Positions 1 to 8,869 are shown, numbered from the stretch's first letter. The stretch is 64,000 bases of DNA from Yersinia intermedia (GCF_900635455.1 NZ_LR134116.1:2046001-2110000); one strand, 5' to 3'. Notes: generated by a model not told the origin, from the letters alone. Program-made: numbers and translations.

Positions 1-69
1 TCCAGTAACGCGAGTTTACAAAAAGCCTGGATAGCAGTGCGGGTTAAAGAAATATTTCAGCAAGCGTGA
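1..69 (+). CDS. C-terminal end of an unidentified protein (partial)
   Basis: A reading frame is open from the first base and ends at TGA 67-69. It encodes about 22 residues ending in VKEIFQQA. It stops 35 bases before the next gene and could share its transcript. The fragment is too short to assign to a family. Confidence 0.4.
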   Translation, partial: SSNASLQKAWIAVRVKEIFQQA

Positions 70-104
70 TATCCTTTCGCGATATTACTGAGAAGGAATT
101 ATGC

Positions 105-344
105 ATGTCTGAAATGTTTACTAATGACCAAGAGCTGGTGTCGGATCTGGTTGCCTGCCAACTGGTGATTAAGCAGATCCTGGATGTGATTGATATCATT
201 GCACCAGTAGAGGTGCGGGATAAAATGTCCCATCAACTTAAAGCGATTGATTTCTCTATACACCCGGCGGGTACGGATCCCGTGACTAAGCGAGCGATTG
301 AGAAAGCCATTGCATTAATTGATATGAAATTTAGCCAAAAATAG
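105..344 (+). CDS. YecF-like small protein (DUF2594 type)
   Basis: A 79-residue, mostly helical cytosolic protein with no signal peptide or membrane segment. The pattern [13 protein letters not shown] followed by two amphipathic helices resembles E. coli YecF (DUF2594), whose function is unknown. I chose the ATG at 105 because AGAAGGA at 91-97 sits at good spacing; the longer upstream frame has no ribosome binding site. It follows the partial gene at 1-69 closely. The family call rests on recall of the E. coli sequence. Confidence 0.6.
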   Translation: MSEMFTNDQELVSDLVACQLVIKQILDVIDIIAPVEVRDKMSHQLKAIDFSIHPAGTDPVTKRAIEKAIALIDMKFSQK

Positions 345-454
345 CCGTACTTAGTGAAGGTTGCCTGCACGTAGGGCTGTATTATCGGATCGTTACCTTG
401 CGATCATGGGAAATGCACTGCGGGTTATGGGTAGCAAACCCGCAGGTCAATTAT

Positions 455-688
455 TTATTCAAAAACGTTGTTGCCTATTTTCTTCACTAATGGGCAATTA
501 CTGACGCCAATGATCCCATTCTCACCGTTTATAAATTGAGCGGTTACAACTGATCTGGCTGTCAGATATTTACACTGTAAACCAATGCCTGCGGCATTTT
601 TTTCACTGCCAATAAGCACACCATAGCCAGAAAAGAGAAGGCCCAAGTATATGATTGCAGCCACCAGTACCAGTCTGAATAAACTCAT
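455..688 (-). CDS. yobH: YobH family small membrane/secreted protein
   Basis: A 77-residue protein with an N-terminal hydrophobic segment (residues 4-24). The following core SGYGVLIGS, GLQCKYLTAR and SNCPL matches E. coli YobH closely (SGYGVLVGS, GLQCTYLTAR, DCPL). The two conserved cysteines lie outside the membrane segment, which suggests a periplasmic face and possibly a disulfide. As in E. coli it is next to mgrB, here transcribed divergently. Molecular function is unknown. Confidence 0.85.
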   Translation of the reverse strand: MSLFRLVLVAAIIYLGLLFSGYGVLIGSEKNAAGIGLQCKYLTARSVVTAQFINGENGIIGVSNCPLVKKIGNNVFE

Positions 689-933
689 GTAGTCACTCCA
701 TGTAATTAGTTTTACTTATTTTTTTAGGATAGTTATTTAGTAGTTTAACTTGTAATGATAAGTTAGTTAATAGTAAAAATCCTAAATCATATTGAATTAT
801 AAGGCTAAATAGTACATTCATATGTAAATATTGTTACAAGACCATAGTGAACATCAGTAATTACATTCTGGCTATAAATGGTTGATGTTTAATACAGTAT
901 AATTTAAAAAAAACATTGAGTAAGGTGCCTGAT

Positions 934-1077
934 TTGAACATTAAAAAACTTGTTACAGCGGTAGGGATCATTGCCGTTTGTTGCTTGTTTTATCTATTGG
1001 CCCTTGATAGTTATTGCGATCAGGGGGGGACTTTTTCCACCGGTATCTGTGCTATTACTTCGATTATTCCATGGTAG
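934..1077 (+). CDS. mgrB: MgrB, small inner-membrane inhibitor of PhoQ
   Basis: A 47-residue protein starting at TTG (934) with TAAGGTG at 921-927 as ribosome binding site. Residues 6-24 form one membrane helix. The periplasmic tail contains YCDQGGTFSTGICAI and ends in IIPW, the MgrB signature; the two periplasmic cysteines (28 and 39) are those needed for PhoQ inhibition in E. coli. MgrB gives negative feedback on the PhoP/PhoQ magnesium and antimicrobial-peptide response. A TATAAT lies at 898-903 with a TGTTTA half-site at 886-891, but no second PhoP half-site is visible at the usual 11-base period. yobH and yebO flank it as in E. coli. Confidence 0.93.
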   Translation: MNIKKLVTAVGIIAVCCLFYLLALDSYCDQGGTFSTGICAITSIIPW

Positions 1078-1225
1078 GGATAACCCATTGTGCTTACAAG
1101 TAATAACTCTTAATAACTATTACCATAGATTATCGTTATTAAGTGCGAATTGTTTATTCAGATCCCCTTTGTTGTAGGCAGAGTGATAAGATAGCGCCTT
1201 AGCCACGCATGTTATAGGGTTGTCA

Positions 1226-1501
1226 ATGTTAGATACAAGTATGGGAGCACTGGGTGTCATCCCAATTGCTTTATCGCTGTTTACTGTCATTTTCTTCTTG
1301 ATAGTCTGGTTCTTTTTGAGCCGTGCCAGTGTGCGAGCCAATGAACAAATCCGTTTGTTACACGAAATCGCCGAACAGCAAAAGCGGCAAACTGAATTGC
1401 TCAAGGCTTTACTAGAAAACGCAACGGGTGTCAGACATGAGCAAGAGGAGAGTGATATCGTTTCCCCTCTCGACTTTAAAGGTTTTATTCCAGAGAGATA
1501 A
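1226..1501 (+). CDS. yebO: YebO family membrane protein
   Basis: A 91-residue protein with one N-terminal transmembrane segment (about residues 8-30), then a charged coiled-coil stretch ([14 protein letters not shown] and [10 protein letters not shown]) that matches E. coli YebO. ATG 1226 is preferred over the in-frame TTG at 1220 because AGGG at 1216-1219 suits the ATG. It lies 148 bases after mgrB in the same direction, the E. coli arrangement. Function is unknown. Confidence 0.85.
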   Translation: MLDTSMGALGVIPIALSLFTVIFFLIVWFFLSRASVRANEQIRLLHEIAEQQKRQTELLKALLENATGVRHEQEESDIVSPLDFKGFIPER

Positions 1502-1710
1502 ACACCCCCTCCTGATTCTGATGCTGTCACCTGGCAGTATCAGAGTATCGTCGTACCCAGAATGATAGCTTCTCCTGCTTAGTCGGCATAATCTTTCCAC
1601 AGATGTGAGTTTGCCCCTTTATTTAGCTCAATATACTGCGCTGATTGTCATAAATTTGTCTTATTTTCGCCGTAATGTAGCCAGAACTTTTCAAGATAAC
1701 GGTGATTCTG

Positions 1711-2010
1711 ATGATCAAATGGTATGAAGAAAGTGACACTGAAGTGAACCGAAGTATTGCCCTACTGACAGGGGAAGATCCCGATAAGTGGTACCCCTAT
1801 GGCGGTGTTAAAGGTAAGGACTACTGCAAGAATCCTTCTGATGCCTGGCCTATTATCTATGCGAATAAAATTGGGCTCTATTCCCCTGAAATTAATGATA
1901 ATGATCAGTGGAATGCTCGGATTATCAATCCGCAAGGTGAGTGGCAAGCCTACAGCCAAAGCCCACTTCGTGCGGCGATGATTTGTTATCTACTCAGCCA
2001 AGATATTTGA
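1711..2010 (+). CDS. DUF2591 (phage NinX-like) protein
   Basis: A 99-residue soluble protein. The motif KDYCKNPSDAWPII and the C-terminal SPLRAAMICYLLSQ are typical of DUF2591, a family found mostly in lambdoid phages (NinX) and as stray chromosomal copies. ATG 1711 follows GGTG at 1701-1704; a GTG at 1702 is also in frame. The next small gene is likewise phage-associated, so the pair may be a relic of transferred DNA. Function is unknown. Confidence 0.8.
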   Translation: MIKWYEESDTEVNRSIALLTGEDPDKWYPYGGVKGKDYCKNPSDAWPIIYANKIGLYSPEINDNDQWNARIINPQGEWQAYSQSPLRAAMICYLLSQDI

Positions 2011-2113
2011 GTAAACGTTGATGGTTTTTGACACGCGTGGGTACCCGTACGCTGCTGGAGCCAGGGCGTAACCAACGGTAAGCGATTCTCTAACTGATTT
2101 CTTGGAGTTGATG

Positions 2114-2359
2114 ATGAAACGTATTATTAAAGGGGATTCAAATTTATCTCACTTGGTCATTGCTCACGCGGCGATTGACCACCATCAAAAATCTTACGGT
2201 GAGCGACGTCAAGGTTGGCCTTCAACTTATCTTATCCGCTATAAAAATAATCGCGTGGCGGTTGAAGTCGTCACCCGTCGCCAATCTTATGTTGCTACAT
2301 TGATGATTGGGGCCAGGAACCTGAGTAAGTTATGTGGTATATCTGCGTTACGGCCTTAA
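2114..2359 (+). CDS. DUF4060 family small protein
   Basis: An 81-residue basic protein with KGDSNLSHLVIAHAAI near the start and NRVAVEVVTRRQSYVATLM in the middle, a pattern I associate with DUF4060, known from phages and enterobacterial chromosomes. The ribosome binding site TTGGAG (2102-2107) fits ATG 2114; ATG 2111 is the alternative. It lies between the DUF2591 gene and aroP on the same strand. Function is unknown. Confidence 0.65.
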   Translation: MKRIIKGDSNLSHLVIAHAAIDHHQKSYGERRQGWPSTYLIRYKNNRVAVEVVTRRQSYVATLMIGARNLSKLCGISALRP

Positions 2360-2547
2360 ACAGGCAAAGCACCATCGTCCTCCAAATCCTTCTCGTATAA
2401 ACATCGGCTGATGATCCTGCTTCGATAGTCAGCTCACCACCTTTATTCTTGCTGCAATCAGCTTTAAGTGTTAAAAAACCGCCGCAGATTCATTTACGAA
2501 AGCGCTGTTTAACACGCCAGTGTGTAATCGGTGCGGCAGAGGACAGG

Positions 2548-3939
2548 ATGGAACAGCAGTTGCAAGGTTCAACACTAAAACGCGGTTTAAAAAATAGACA
2601 TATTCAACTGATTGCTCTGGGTGGCGCGATTGGTACCGGATTATTCCTAGGGATAGCACAGACGATTCAGATGGCTGGCCCTTCAGTGATACTCGGTTAT
2701 GCCATCGGTGGTTTTATCGCTTTTCTCATTATGCGACAACTTGGTGAGATGGTTGTCGAAGAGCCAGTTGCAGGCTCATTCAGTCACTTTGCGTATAAAT
2801 ATTGGGGGGATTTCGCTGGTTTTTTATCCGGCTGGAACTACTGGGCAATGTTTATTCTCGTCGGCATGGCCGAACTGACCGCCGTGGGCATTTATATTCA
2901 ATATTGGTGGCCAGAAATTCCTACATGGGTTTCTGCTGCCGTATTCTTCGTTTTAATCAATGCTATCAATCTCATTAATGTACGTATGTACGGGGAAACT
3001 GAATTCTGGTTTGCAATTATTAAGGTTGTTGCCATTATCGGCATGATTGTATTCGGCGCTTATTTGTTGGCCTCAGGTTCCGGTGGGCCAGAGGCATCGG
3101 TTACTAATCTCTGGGCGCAAGGGGGTTTTATGCCTCATGGCCTTAGTGGGTTGGTGATGGCGATGGCCGTGATTATGTTTTCTTTTGGTGGTTTGGAAAT
3201 GGTTGGTATTACGGCCGCCGAAGCTGAAGATCCGCATCATAGCATTCCGAAAGCGACCAATCAGGTTGTCTATCGCATCCTTATTTTTTATATCGGTTCA
3301 TTGGCGGTGCTGCTTTCCTTGTACCCGTGGGGCAAAGTAGTTGAAGGTGGTAGCCCCTTTGTGATGATTTTCCACGCACTAGACAGTAATTGGGTGGCAA
3401 CAATATTGAATGTTGTGGTTCTGACCGCTGCACTATCGGTTTACAACAGCGGTGTCTATTGTAATAGCCGCATGTTATTTGGCCTGGCATCGCAGGGGAA
3501 TGCACCTAAGGTGTTGACTCGGGTTAATAAGCGCGGCGTGCCTATTCTGTCAATCGCTCTTTCCGCGTTGGCGACTTCCGCTGGTGTTGTTATCAACTAT
3601 GTTATGCCTGGTAAAGCGTTTGAACTGCTTATGGCACTGGTCGTTTCAACACTGGTCATTAACTGGGTGATGATCTGCTTAGCTCACCTCAAATTCCGGG
3701 CTGCGAAGGTGCAAGAAGGCGTCGAACCACGGTTTAAGGCGTTATGGTACCCCTACGGTAATTATCTGTGCCTGGTGTTTCTGTCGTTGATTCTGGTCAT
3801 CATGTATCTCACTGATGGTATTCAGATCTCCGTGCTGATGATGCCCGTTTGGGTTGCGCTATTGTGGTGCGGTTTTATGCTTACTCGCCGCAAACATACT
3901 CGTCATCCACTGAAGGTAAATGATTCAGACGCAGCCTGA
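2548..3939 (+). CDS. aroP: Aromatic amino acid permease AroP
   Basis: A 463-residue inner-membrane permease of the APC (AAT) family that imports phenylalanine, tyrosine and tryptophan by proton symport. It has about 12 membrane segments. The N-terminus LKRGLKNRHIQLIALGGAIG and the blocks GEMVVEEPVAGSFSHFAYKYW and TAAEAEDPHHSIPKATNQV match AroP better than its paralogue PheP. ATG 2548 has GAGGACAGG just upstream, and AroP starts at the matching residue. A hairpin follows at 3961-4004. I did not find a convincing TyrR box upstream. Confidence 0.88.
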   Translation: MEQQLQGSTLKRGLKNRHIQLIALGGAIGTGLFLGIAQTIQMAGPSVILGYAIGGFIAFLIMRQLGEMVVEEPVAGSFSHFAYKYWGDFAGFLSGWNYWAMFILVGMAELTAVGIYIQYWWPEIPTWVSAAVFFVLINAINLINVRMYGETEFWFAIIKVVAIIGMIVFGAYLLASGSGGPEASVTNLWAQGGFMPHGLSGLVMAMAVIMFSFGGLEMVGITAAEAEDPHHSIPKATNQVVYRILIFYIGSLAVLLSLYPWGKVVEGGSPFVMIFHALDSNWVATILNVVVLTAALSVYNSGVYCNSRMLFGLASQGNAPKVLTRVNKRGVPILSIALSALATSAGVVINYVMPGKAFELLMALVVSTLVINWVMICLAHLKFRAAKVQEGVEPRFKALWYPYGNYLCLVFLSLILVIMYLTDGIQISVLMMPVWVALLWCGFMLTRRKHTRHPLKVNDSDAA

Positions 3940-3960
3940 TTAGCCGCGGTGTTAGCATAA

Positions 3961-4004
3961 AATAGCCGGGCAGTTAAATGTACCAATAATCAAGCCCGGC
4001 TATT
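3961..4004 (+). terminator. Inverted repeat after aroP
   Basis: A perfect 11-bp stem (AATAGCCGGGC at 3961-3971 pairs with 3994-4004) with a 22-base loop, starting 22 bases after the aroP stop. There is no strong T run, so this is a weak terminator or an mRNA-stabilising hairpin. Confidence 0.6.
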
Positions 4005-4189
4005 ATGATCTAAGGTGCAAGTGGCTGTGTTTAAATAATCAGCAATAAACTAAGTGGGCTCTTTACCTGATTTAATAGGTAAGGGCTATTGCTTCTTTTT
4101 GGGCAATTAACCCCAAGTGAGATTAATTCTTAATAATTACCTATAACCACCTTTATTGCATGGTTTAAATAATTTAATAATATAATCAA

Positions 4190-4801
4190 TTAGAATTGCC
4201 AGCGCATCCAGGTAAACAGAACATTTCCATTATTATAAGTGCCGGGAATATAGGTGGTTTGTAGTGAAAACTTATTATATTCAATAGAAAAAAGTGGCAG
4301 AGGCAATGGTATAGGAATGTAATAATACTCATGCCGCGCGGTAATACTGGCGGTAAAACCCACACCGAAACGCCAGCCGTCCATCTCCCCCGGTATCCAC
4401 ATTTTTTGATAGCCATAACCTATAATCGGCTCAATTCGGTTGTGTGAGTCCATAAAGGCCATCGCATATACTGAGTACCAGTTGTTATCCTCATCATAAC
4501 GATACCTACCATAGCCGATACCCCATGGCCGCTCATTGTATGACTCTATCTTGTCGTCGTCATAGGTCCAGCGGTTGTGCCAGGTATTCAGCGGGATATA
4601 CAGCTCCTGGTTCGGAGAGTCCCAGGTGAGCAAGATGTTGCTCGTCAGGCGCTGCCATACGTTGCCATCATCTCCTTGCTGTTCACGCTGCTCTATCGAT
4701 ATCCGTGCTGGCAGAGAATATTCGTCTGCTAATACAGCCGTGACCTGACCCCACCATAAGCTGCTGAGAATACAGGTGTTGATAATATAATTACAATTCA
4801 T
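4190..4801 (-). CDS. pagP: Lipid A palmitoyltransferase PagP
   Basis: A 203-residue outer-membrane beta-barrel enzyme that moves a palmitoyl chain from phospholipid to lipid A. Residues 1-25 form a signal peptide (cleavage probably after VLA). Catalytic residues are visible: His75 in the WHNR motif and Asp118-Ser119 in FMDSHN. The signature ERPWGIGYGRYR precedes them. The frame is intact from ATG to stop. GAGGT lies 7 bases before the start. A PhoP-box-like site with a -10 element lies about 110-140 bases upstream, in line with PhoP control of pagP in relatives. As in E. coli it is near cspE. Confidence 0.92.
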   Translation of the reverse strand: MNCNYIINTCILSSLWWGQVTAVLADEYSLPARISIEQREQQGDDGNVWQRLTSNILLTWDSPNQELYIPLNTWHNRWTYDDDKIESYNERPWGIGYGRYRYDEDNNWYSVYAMAFMDSHNRIEPIIGYGYQKMWIPGEMDGWRFGVGFTASITARHEYYYIPIPLPLPLFSIEYNKFSLQTTYIPGTYNNGNVLFTWMRWQF

Positions 4802-4910
4802 ACCAGGGACCTCTGATGCTGATAAGGCGAAATAAGATTTCTGTGCATCAGGTAATCTTTGTGCTTATCACAATAAGTGCGGTTAATAGATTATTTATAA
4901 TGGTGTTGAG

Positions 4911-4943
4911 CTTATAATCTCAAACCTAAACAGTGTTGTAACG
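4911..4943 (-). promoter_or_regulatory. Candidate PhoP box and -10 element for pagP
   Basis: On the minus strand CGTTAC and TGTTTA are separated by 5 bases (4943-4927). A TATAAG -10 element (4916-4911) starts 10 bases after the second half-site, the geometry of class I PhoP promoters. The second half-site matches the consensus fully and the first partly. Not tested. Confidence 0.5.
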
Positions 4944-5949
4944 AGAAGGTAATATAGAGTTTTCAACTGGCGCTGCGAGTGTTGTTAAATGTTGTCTCAG
5001 AAAAATAAAGAATATATTAAGAGGTATTTAGAATACTAAATGTGGGTGGGTAAGGCCCCATTTCATCACGGGTAATTCGCTAACAATGCGTAGTTTTCGC
5101 TATACTTATGCGTTCAAATAGAACGCTATCGCACCTTGGTAGTGCAGCAAGGCTAATTGTCAGAAGATATTGCACCTATATGGCACAATGTCTTATTTGA
5201 TAGAAATAATTCCCCCCTATGCATAGACGCAATATTTTTGTTGGTATTTGTCTATAGCATGATCCCCTTTTTACTGCTGGCGTTAGGTTGTGCATTGTTG
5301 CTTCACACAAGGTAATAAATCGAATATTTTTGATTTTTTTAGTGAAAGTAAGGTTCAGAGTATAACCTGAGGTTAAGTAAGGGGTTAGCTTGCCGGTTTG
5401 ACTGCGAGAGAGCCAGCCAATAACAAGAACGAGCAGCCGGAACTGGAACGCGATATATTCAATTATTATATATTTAATGCTAATAAATTTTATACTATTG
5501 TATTTATCACCTCGCTGCTGAGGATAGAAAATGGGGGGGTGTCTGCGTAAGCAGTATTATAAAAAGTGTTAGCTGAAATGTTAAAAACCAGTAAGAAAGC
5601 GCGATGGGGCAGTATAAAAAATAGAGCAGAAAATACGATGACCTTCAACAAATTTTAGCATATTTACGCATTCTTTATGAACAACCGTTTCAAATATGTG
5701 CGACAGGTTCACCCTTGAATAAAAATGGCTTGCCATCGAATACAGAGTATGTGATAACGCATATGGGTAAAACGAGGTACAGTTCTGTATATGTGTGGCA
5801 TTTTCAGTAAAGAAGTTCTGAGTAAAGACGTTAGCGTTGAATACCGCTTCTCTGCCGATCCTTATCTTAGTGCCTCAAGCAGTAACGACTCTAGTTTGTC
5901 TATGTAAACGCCTACGGGCGAGTTAAACAATCCAAAGGAAATACTCAAG
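4944..5949. other. About 1 kb gap between pagP and cspE
   Basis: AT-rich region with no confident gene. It should hold the cspE promoter and a long cold-shock-type leader. Two weak signals were seen: an 18-residue hydrophobic frame at 5259-5315 (+), and a frame at 5604-5810 (+) that would encode 68 residues but for one TAG at 5622-5624. Confidence 0.5.
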
Positions 5950-6159
5950 ATGGCAAAGATCAAAGGTCAAGTTAAGTGGTTCAACGAGTCTAAAGGTTTC
6001 GGTTTCATCACTCCAGCTGACGGCAGCAAAGATGTGTTCGTACACTTCTCTGCAATCCAGGGTAATGGCTTCAAAACCCTGGCTGAAGGCCAGAACGTAG
6101 AGTTCGAAATCCAAGACGGTCAGAAAGGTCCGTCTGCAGTAAACGTTACTGCAATCTAA
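5950..6159 (+). CDS. cspE: Cold shock-like protein CspE
   Basis: A 69-residue single cold-shock domain protein that binds single-stranded RNA/DNA, melts RNA secondary structure and acts as a transcription antiterminator. RNP1 (KGFGFI, residues 15-20) and RNP2 (VFVHF, 29-33) are intact. AAGGAAAT precedes the ATG. The pagP-cspE neighbourhood and the sequence [19 protein letters not shown] favour CspE over CspC, though the two are very similar. A rho-independent terminator follows at 6177-6202. Confidence 0.9.
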   Translation: MAKIKGQVKWFNESKGFGFITPADGSKDVFVHFSAIQGNGFKTLAEGQNVEFEIQDGQKGPSAVNVTAI

Positions 6160-6176
6160 TCAGCTCTTTTGCTGTA

Positions 6177-6202
6177 AAAACCCGCCTTTGTGCGGGTTTT
6201 TT
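6177..6202 (+). terminator. Rho-independent terminator of cspE
   Basis: AAAACCCGC and GCGGGTTTT pair around a short loop and are followed by a T run, 18 bases after the cspE stop. Confidence 0.85.
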
Positions 6203-6237
6203 CGTATTAAGTGTGTGTGAAGGCGCTAATCTATCCG

Positions 6238-6957
6238 TTAAGGCAAAATAACTAAGCCGGAATACTGATTGCGTCCTTTAATTCCTGGATGGCTTGGGTT
6301 AAGCGTTTGCTGCTGGCTGGTTCGGCGGAAACTGGTATATTTAAAACGGTTTTTATCGTTTTTTTCGTCATGTTGAATAGTGGTACAGATAGTACAACTG
6401 CCAACGAGGTCTACTTGATGAATTCCTGCCCCACGTAATTGATGTTCAGCAATGGCCGCTAAGTTGAGGTGGCGAAAACGGGGTGAAATGATATTTTTTG
6501 CCAGTGGTAATTGGTTAATAAAGCGTTCGGCCAACTCCTCATCCACTTCATAGCAGCAAGATCGTGCGGCTGGCCCTATGGCTGCAACCCAATTTGCCGG
6601 GTCATCATCGCGAGCAATCCGTTCAACCATTTTTAAGATAATACCATCTAATAAGCCCCGCCACCCGGCATGGACCACTGCAATGGCTTTCCCTTGCTGT
6701 TGGCTAAAAATGATCGGTAAGCAATCAGCCGTCAGAACCGTTAATAAAATACCTGCTTGAGTGGTATAGAGGCTATCGGCTTCCCCGCATTCTTGCCCCG
6801 GCGTGTTCACATCAATAATTGTCGTGCCATGAACTTGCTTTTTGTTGGCTTGTGAAACCTGAAATGGCAGCAAGCTGGGAGGAAACAGGGCCGATTTATT
6901 GCCAAAGCCATGGCTGATGGTGGTGATTCGGCTAAGTTGTGATGAAAAATCAGTCAT
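6238..6957 (-). CDS. PgeF/YfiH family protein (multicopper polyphenol oxidase-like)
   Basis: A 239-residue cytosolic protein of the DUF152 (Cu-oxidase_4) family. The three metal ligands are visible: His43 in QVHG, Cys79 in TADCLP and His96 in VHAGWRG. Family members have been described as laccase-like oxidases, purine nucleoside phosphorylase/adenosine deaminase-like enzymes, and peptidoglycan-editing factors (PgeF). It diverges from E. coli YfiH and is not next to rluD, so it is probably a second family member; substrate is unknown. It is transcribed divergently from the FtsI-like gene. Confidence 0.8.
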   Translation of the reverse strand: MTDFSSQLSRITTISHGFGNKSALFPPSLLPFQVSQANKKQVHGTTIIDVNTPGQECGEADSLYTTQAGILLTVLTADCLPIIFSQQQGKAIAVVHAGWRGLLDGIILKMVERIARDDDPANWVAAIGPAARSCCYEVDEELAERFINQLPLAKNIISPRFRHLNLAAIAEHQLRGAGIHQVDLVGSCTICTTIQHDEKNDKNRFKYTSFRRTSQQQTLNPSHPGIKGRNQYSGLVILP

Positions 6958-7159
6958 AGAATCTACCTAATGAAGAAAAAGAACGCCACTCAGTGTAAGC
7001 CGAATTTTAAGTTATTGACCAGTCACCTTTTCTTTTAAGCCGCCGTTAGTGAATTGTTGCAAAATAACGCATCTTGTATCACTGTTTTGGCTCCTGTTAG
7101 TGCAAGGGATAGGGTTTAATGGCAGCCATGATGCAAGTTATCCTTCAGGGTTGAACTTA

Positions 7160-8869
7160 ATGATTCCTAAACCAAAAAATGACAGTAACAACTTTATTCG
7201 TTGGCGTTTTGGTTTGTTGTGCAGTTGCATTTTAATGTCACTTTTGGGTCTGCTAGCACGGGTTGCCTGGCTGCAAGTTATTGAACCGGATCCGTTGGTA
7301 AAAGAAGAAGATATGCGCTCAGTGCGTGTAATGGCAACACCAAACACGCGCGGTATGATTACTGATCGTAACGGGCATCCGTTGGCGGTCAGTGTCCCGG
7401 TTGAGGCCATTTGGGCCGATGCTAAAATAGTCGTGGAAAAGGGCGGGGTAGGCACTACCGAGCGCTGGCAGGCATTGGCTCAGGAACTCAATATGCCAAT
7501 GGACCAATTAATTAACCGTATCAATCAAAACCCCAATGCCCGTTTTATCTATCTTGCCCGCCAAGTTGAACCTAATGTAGCTGAATACATTCAACGTTTG
7601 AAACTACCGGGTATTGCGACTAAAGCGGAGTCACGGCGTTTTTATCCATCCGGCGATGTGGCGGCGAATCTGATTGGTTTCACTAATATAGATGACCAGG
7701 GTATTGAAGGTGTTGAAAAGAGTTTTAATTCGCTATTAAGTGGCACTGCCGGCAGTAGGGTGGTGCGTAAAGATCGCTTTGGCCGGGTGGTTGAGGATAT
7801 CTCCTCGACGGATAGCCATCCGGGACAAAATGTTGAACTCAGTATTGATGAGCGTTTGCAGGCCGAAACATCCCATGCGCTGACCAATGCTGTTATGTTC
7901 AATAAGGCTGATTCCGGTTCTGCGGTGGTCATTGATGTGAATACCGGCGAAATCTTGGCGATGGCTAACTATCCCACTTTTAACCCTAATAACCGTGTAG
8001 GTACACCTGAGGAGAATTTCCGTAATCGGGCTATCAGCGATATTTTTGAGCCGGGTTCCACCGTCAAACCGATGGTAGTCATGACCGCATTACAACACCA
8101 TCTGGTTAGGCCGGACAGTGTATTGGATACCCATCCTTATGTGTTGAGTGGGCATCAAATCAAAGATGTGGGTTTTTATCCCGCATTGTCGTTGACCGGC
8201 GTATTGCAGAAATCAAGTGATGTGGGTGTCTCTCGCCTGGCGTTGGCAATGCCAGCTTCAGCATTGATGGAAACTTACACGTTGTTTGGTTTGGGCCAAC
8301 CGACTCAGTTAGGTCTAACCGGAGAAAGTAGCGGGCTAATGCCGCATCGGCAACGCTGGAGTGATCTGGACCGCGCGACATTCTCCTTCGGTTACGGCCT
8401 GATGGTGACCCCACTGCAACTGGCTCGGGTGTATGCCACCATTGGCAGCTTCGGTATCTATCGGCCATTATCGATTACCAAAGTCGATCCTCCGGTGTTC
8501 GGGCCACGGGTACTTCCCGACGTTCTGGTGCGACAAGTCGAACATATGATGGAGAGTGTGGCACTGCCAGGTGGCGGTGGCGTGAAAGCGGCTGTCAGGG
8601 GATACCGTGTTGCCGTTAAAACGGGCACAGCCAAGAAGATTGGGCCAAATGGTCAATATATTGATAAGTATGTGGCTTATACTGCCGGTGTTGCGCCTGC
8701 CAGCCAACCTCGTTTTGCGCTGGTGGTCGTGATCAATAATCCACAAGGTGGCAAATATTATGGTGGTGCGGTTTCTGCTCCAGTATTTAGCGATATTATG
8801 GGGCAAATTTTGCGGACCATGAATGTTGAACCTGACGCTATCCCAACAGGGATTGTCGGTCATAGCTGA
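7160..8869 (+). CDS. FtsI/PBP3-like transpeptidase (second, non-mra-cluster copy)
   Basis: A 569-residue class B penicillin-binding protein that cross-links septal-type peptidoglycan in the periplasm. A short cytosolic tail and one membrane helix (about residues 16-38) precede the PBP dimerisation and transpeptidase domains. The active-site Ser300 lies in PGSTVKP and the KTGT box is at 487-490. The second motif reads SSD (352-354) where E. coli FtsI has SSN. Similarity to E. coli FtsI runs over the whole length. Neighbours are a PgeF-like gene and rlmA, not ftsL/murE, so this is probably an accessory PBP3 like the second PBP3 of Salmonella. ATG 7160 is chosen because the FtsI N-terminus aligns there; a longer upstream frame is unlikely. 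Confidence 0.85.
   Translation: MIPKPKNDSNNFIRWRFGLLCSCILMSLLGLLARVAWLQVIEPDPLVKEEDMRSVRVMATPNTRGMITDRNGHPLAVSVPVEAIWADAKIVVEKGGVGTTERWQALAQELNMPMDQLINRINQNPNARFIYLARQVEPNVAEYIQRLKLPGIATKAESRRFYPSGDVAANLIGFTNIDDQGIEGVEKSFNSLLSGTAGSRVVRKDRFGRVVEDISSTDSHPGQNVELSIDERLQAETSHALTNAVMFNKADSGSAVVIDVNTGEILAMANYPTFNPNNRVGTPEENFRNRAISDIFEPGSTVKPMVVMTALQHHLVRPDSVLDTHPYVLSGHQIKDVGFYPALSLTGVLQKSSDVGVSRLALAMPASALMETYTLFGLGQPTQLGLTGESSGLMPHRQRWSDLDRATFSFGYGLMVTPLQLARVYATIGSFGIYRPLSITKVDPPVFGPRVLPDVLVRQVEHMMESVALPGGGGVKAAVRGYRVAVKTGTAKKIGPNGQYIDKYVAYTAGVAPASQPRFALVVVINNPQGGKYYGGAVSAPVFSDIMGQILRTMNVEPDAIPTGIVGHS

Noticed and set aside
886..903. Full PhoP box for mgrB
   Set aside because: Only one TGTTTA half-site is clear; the partner at the 11-base period is missing.
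971..1177. 68-codon plus-strand frame over mgrB
   Set aside because: It overlaps mgrB out of phase, has no ribosome binding site and encodes no recognisable protein.
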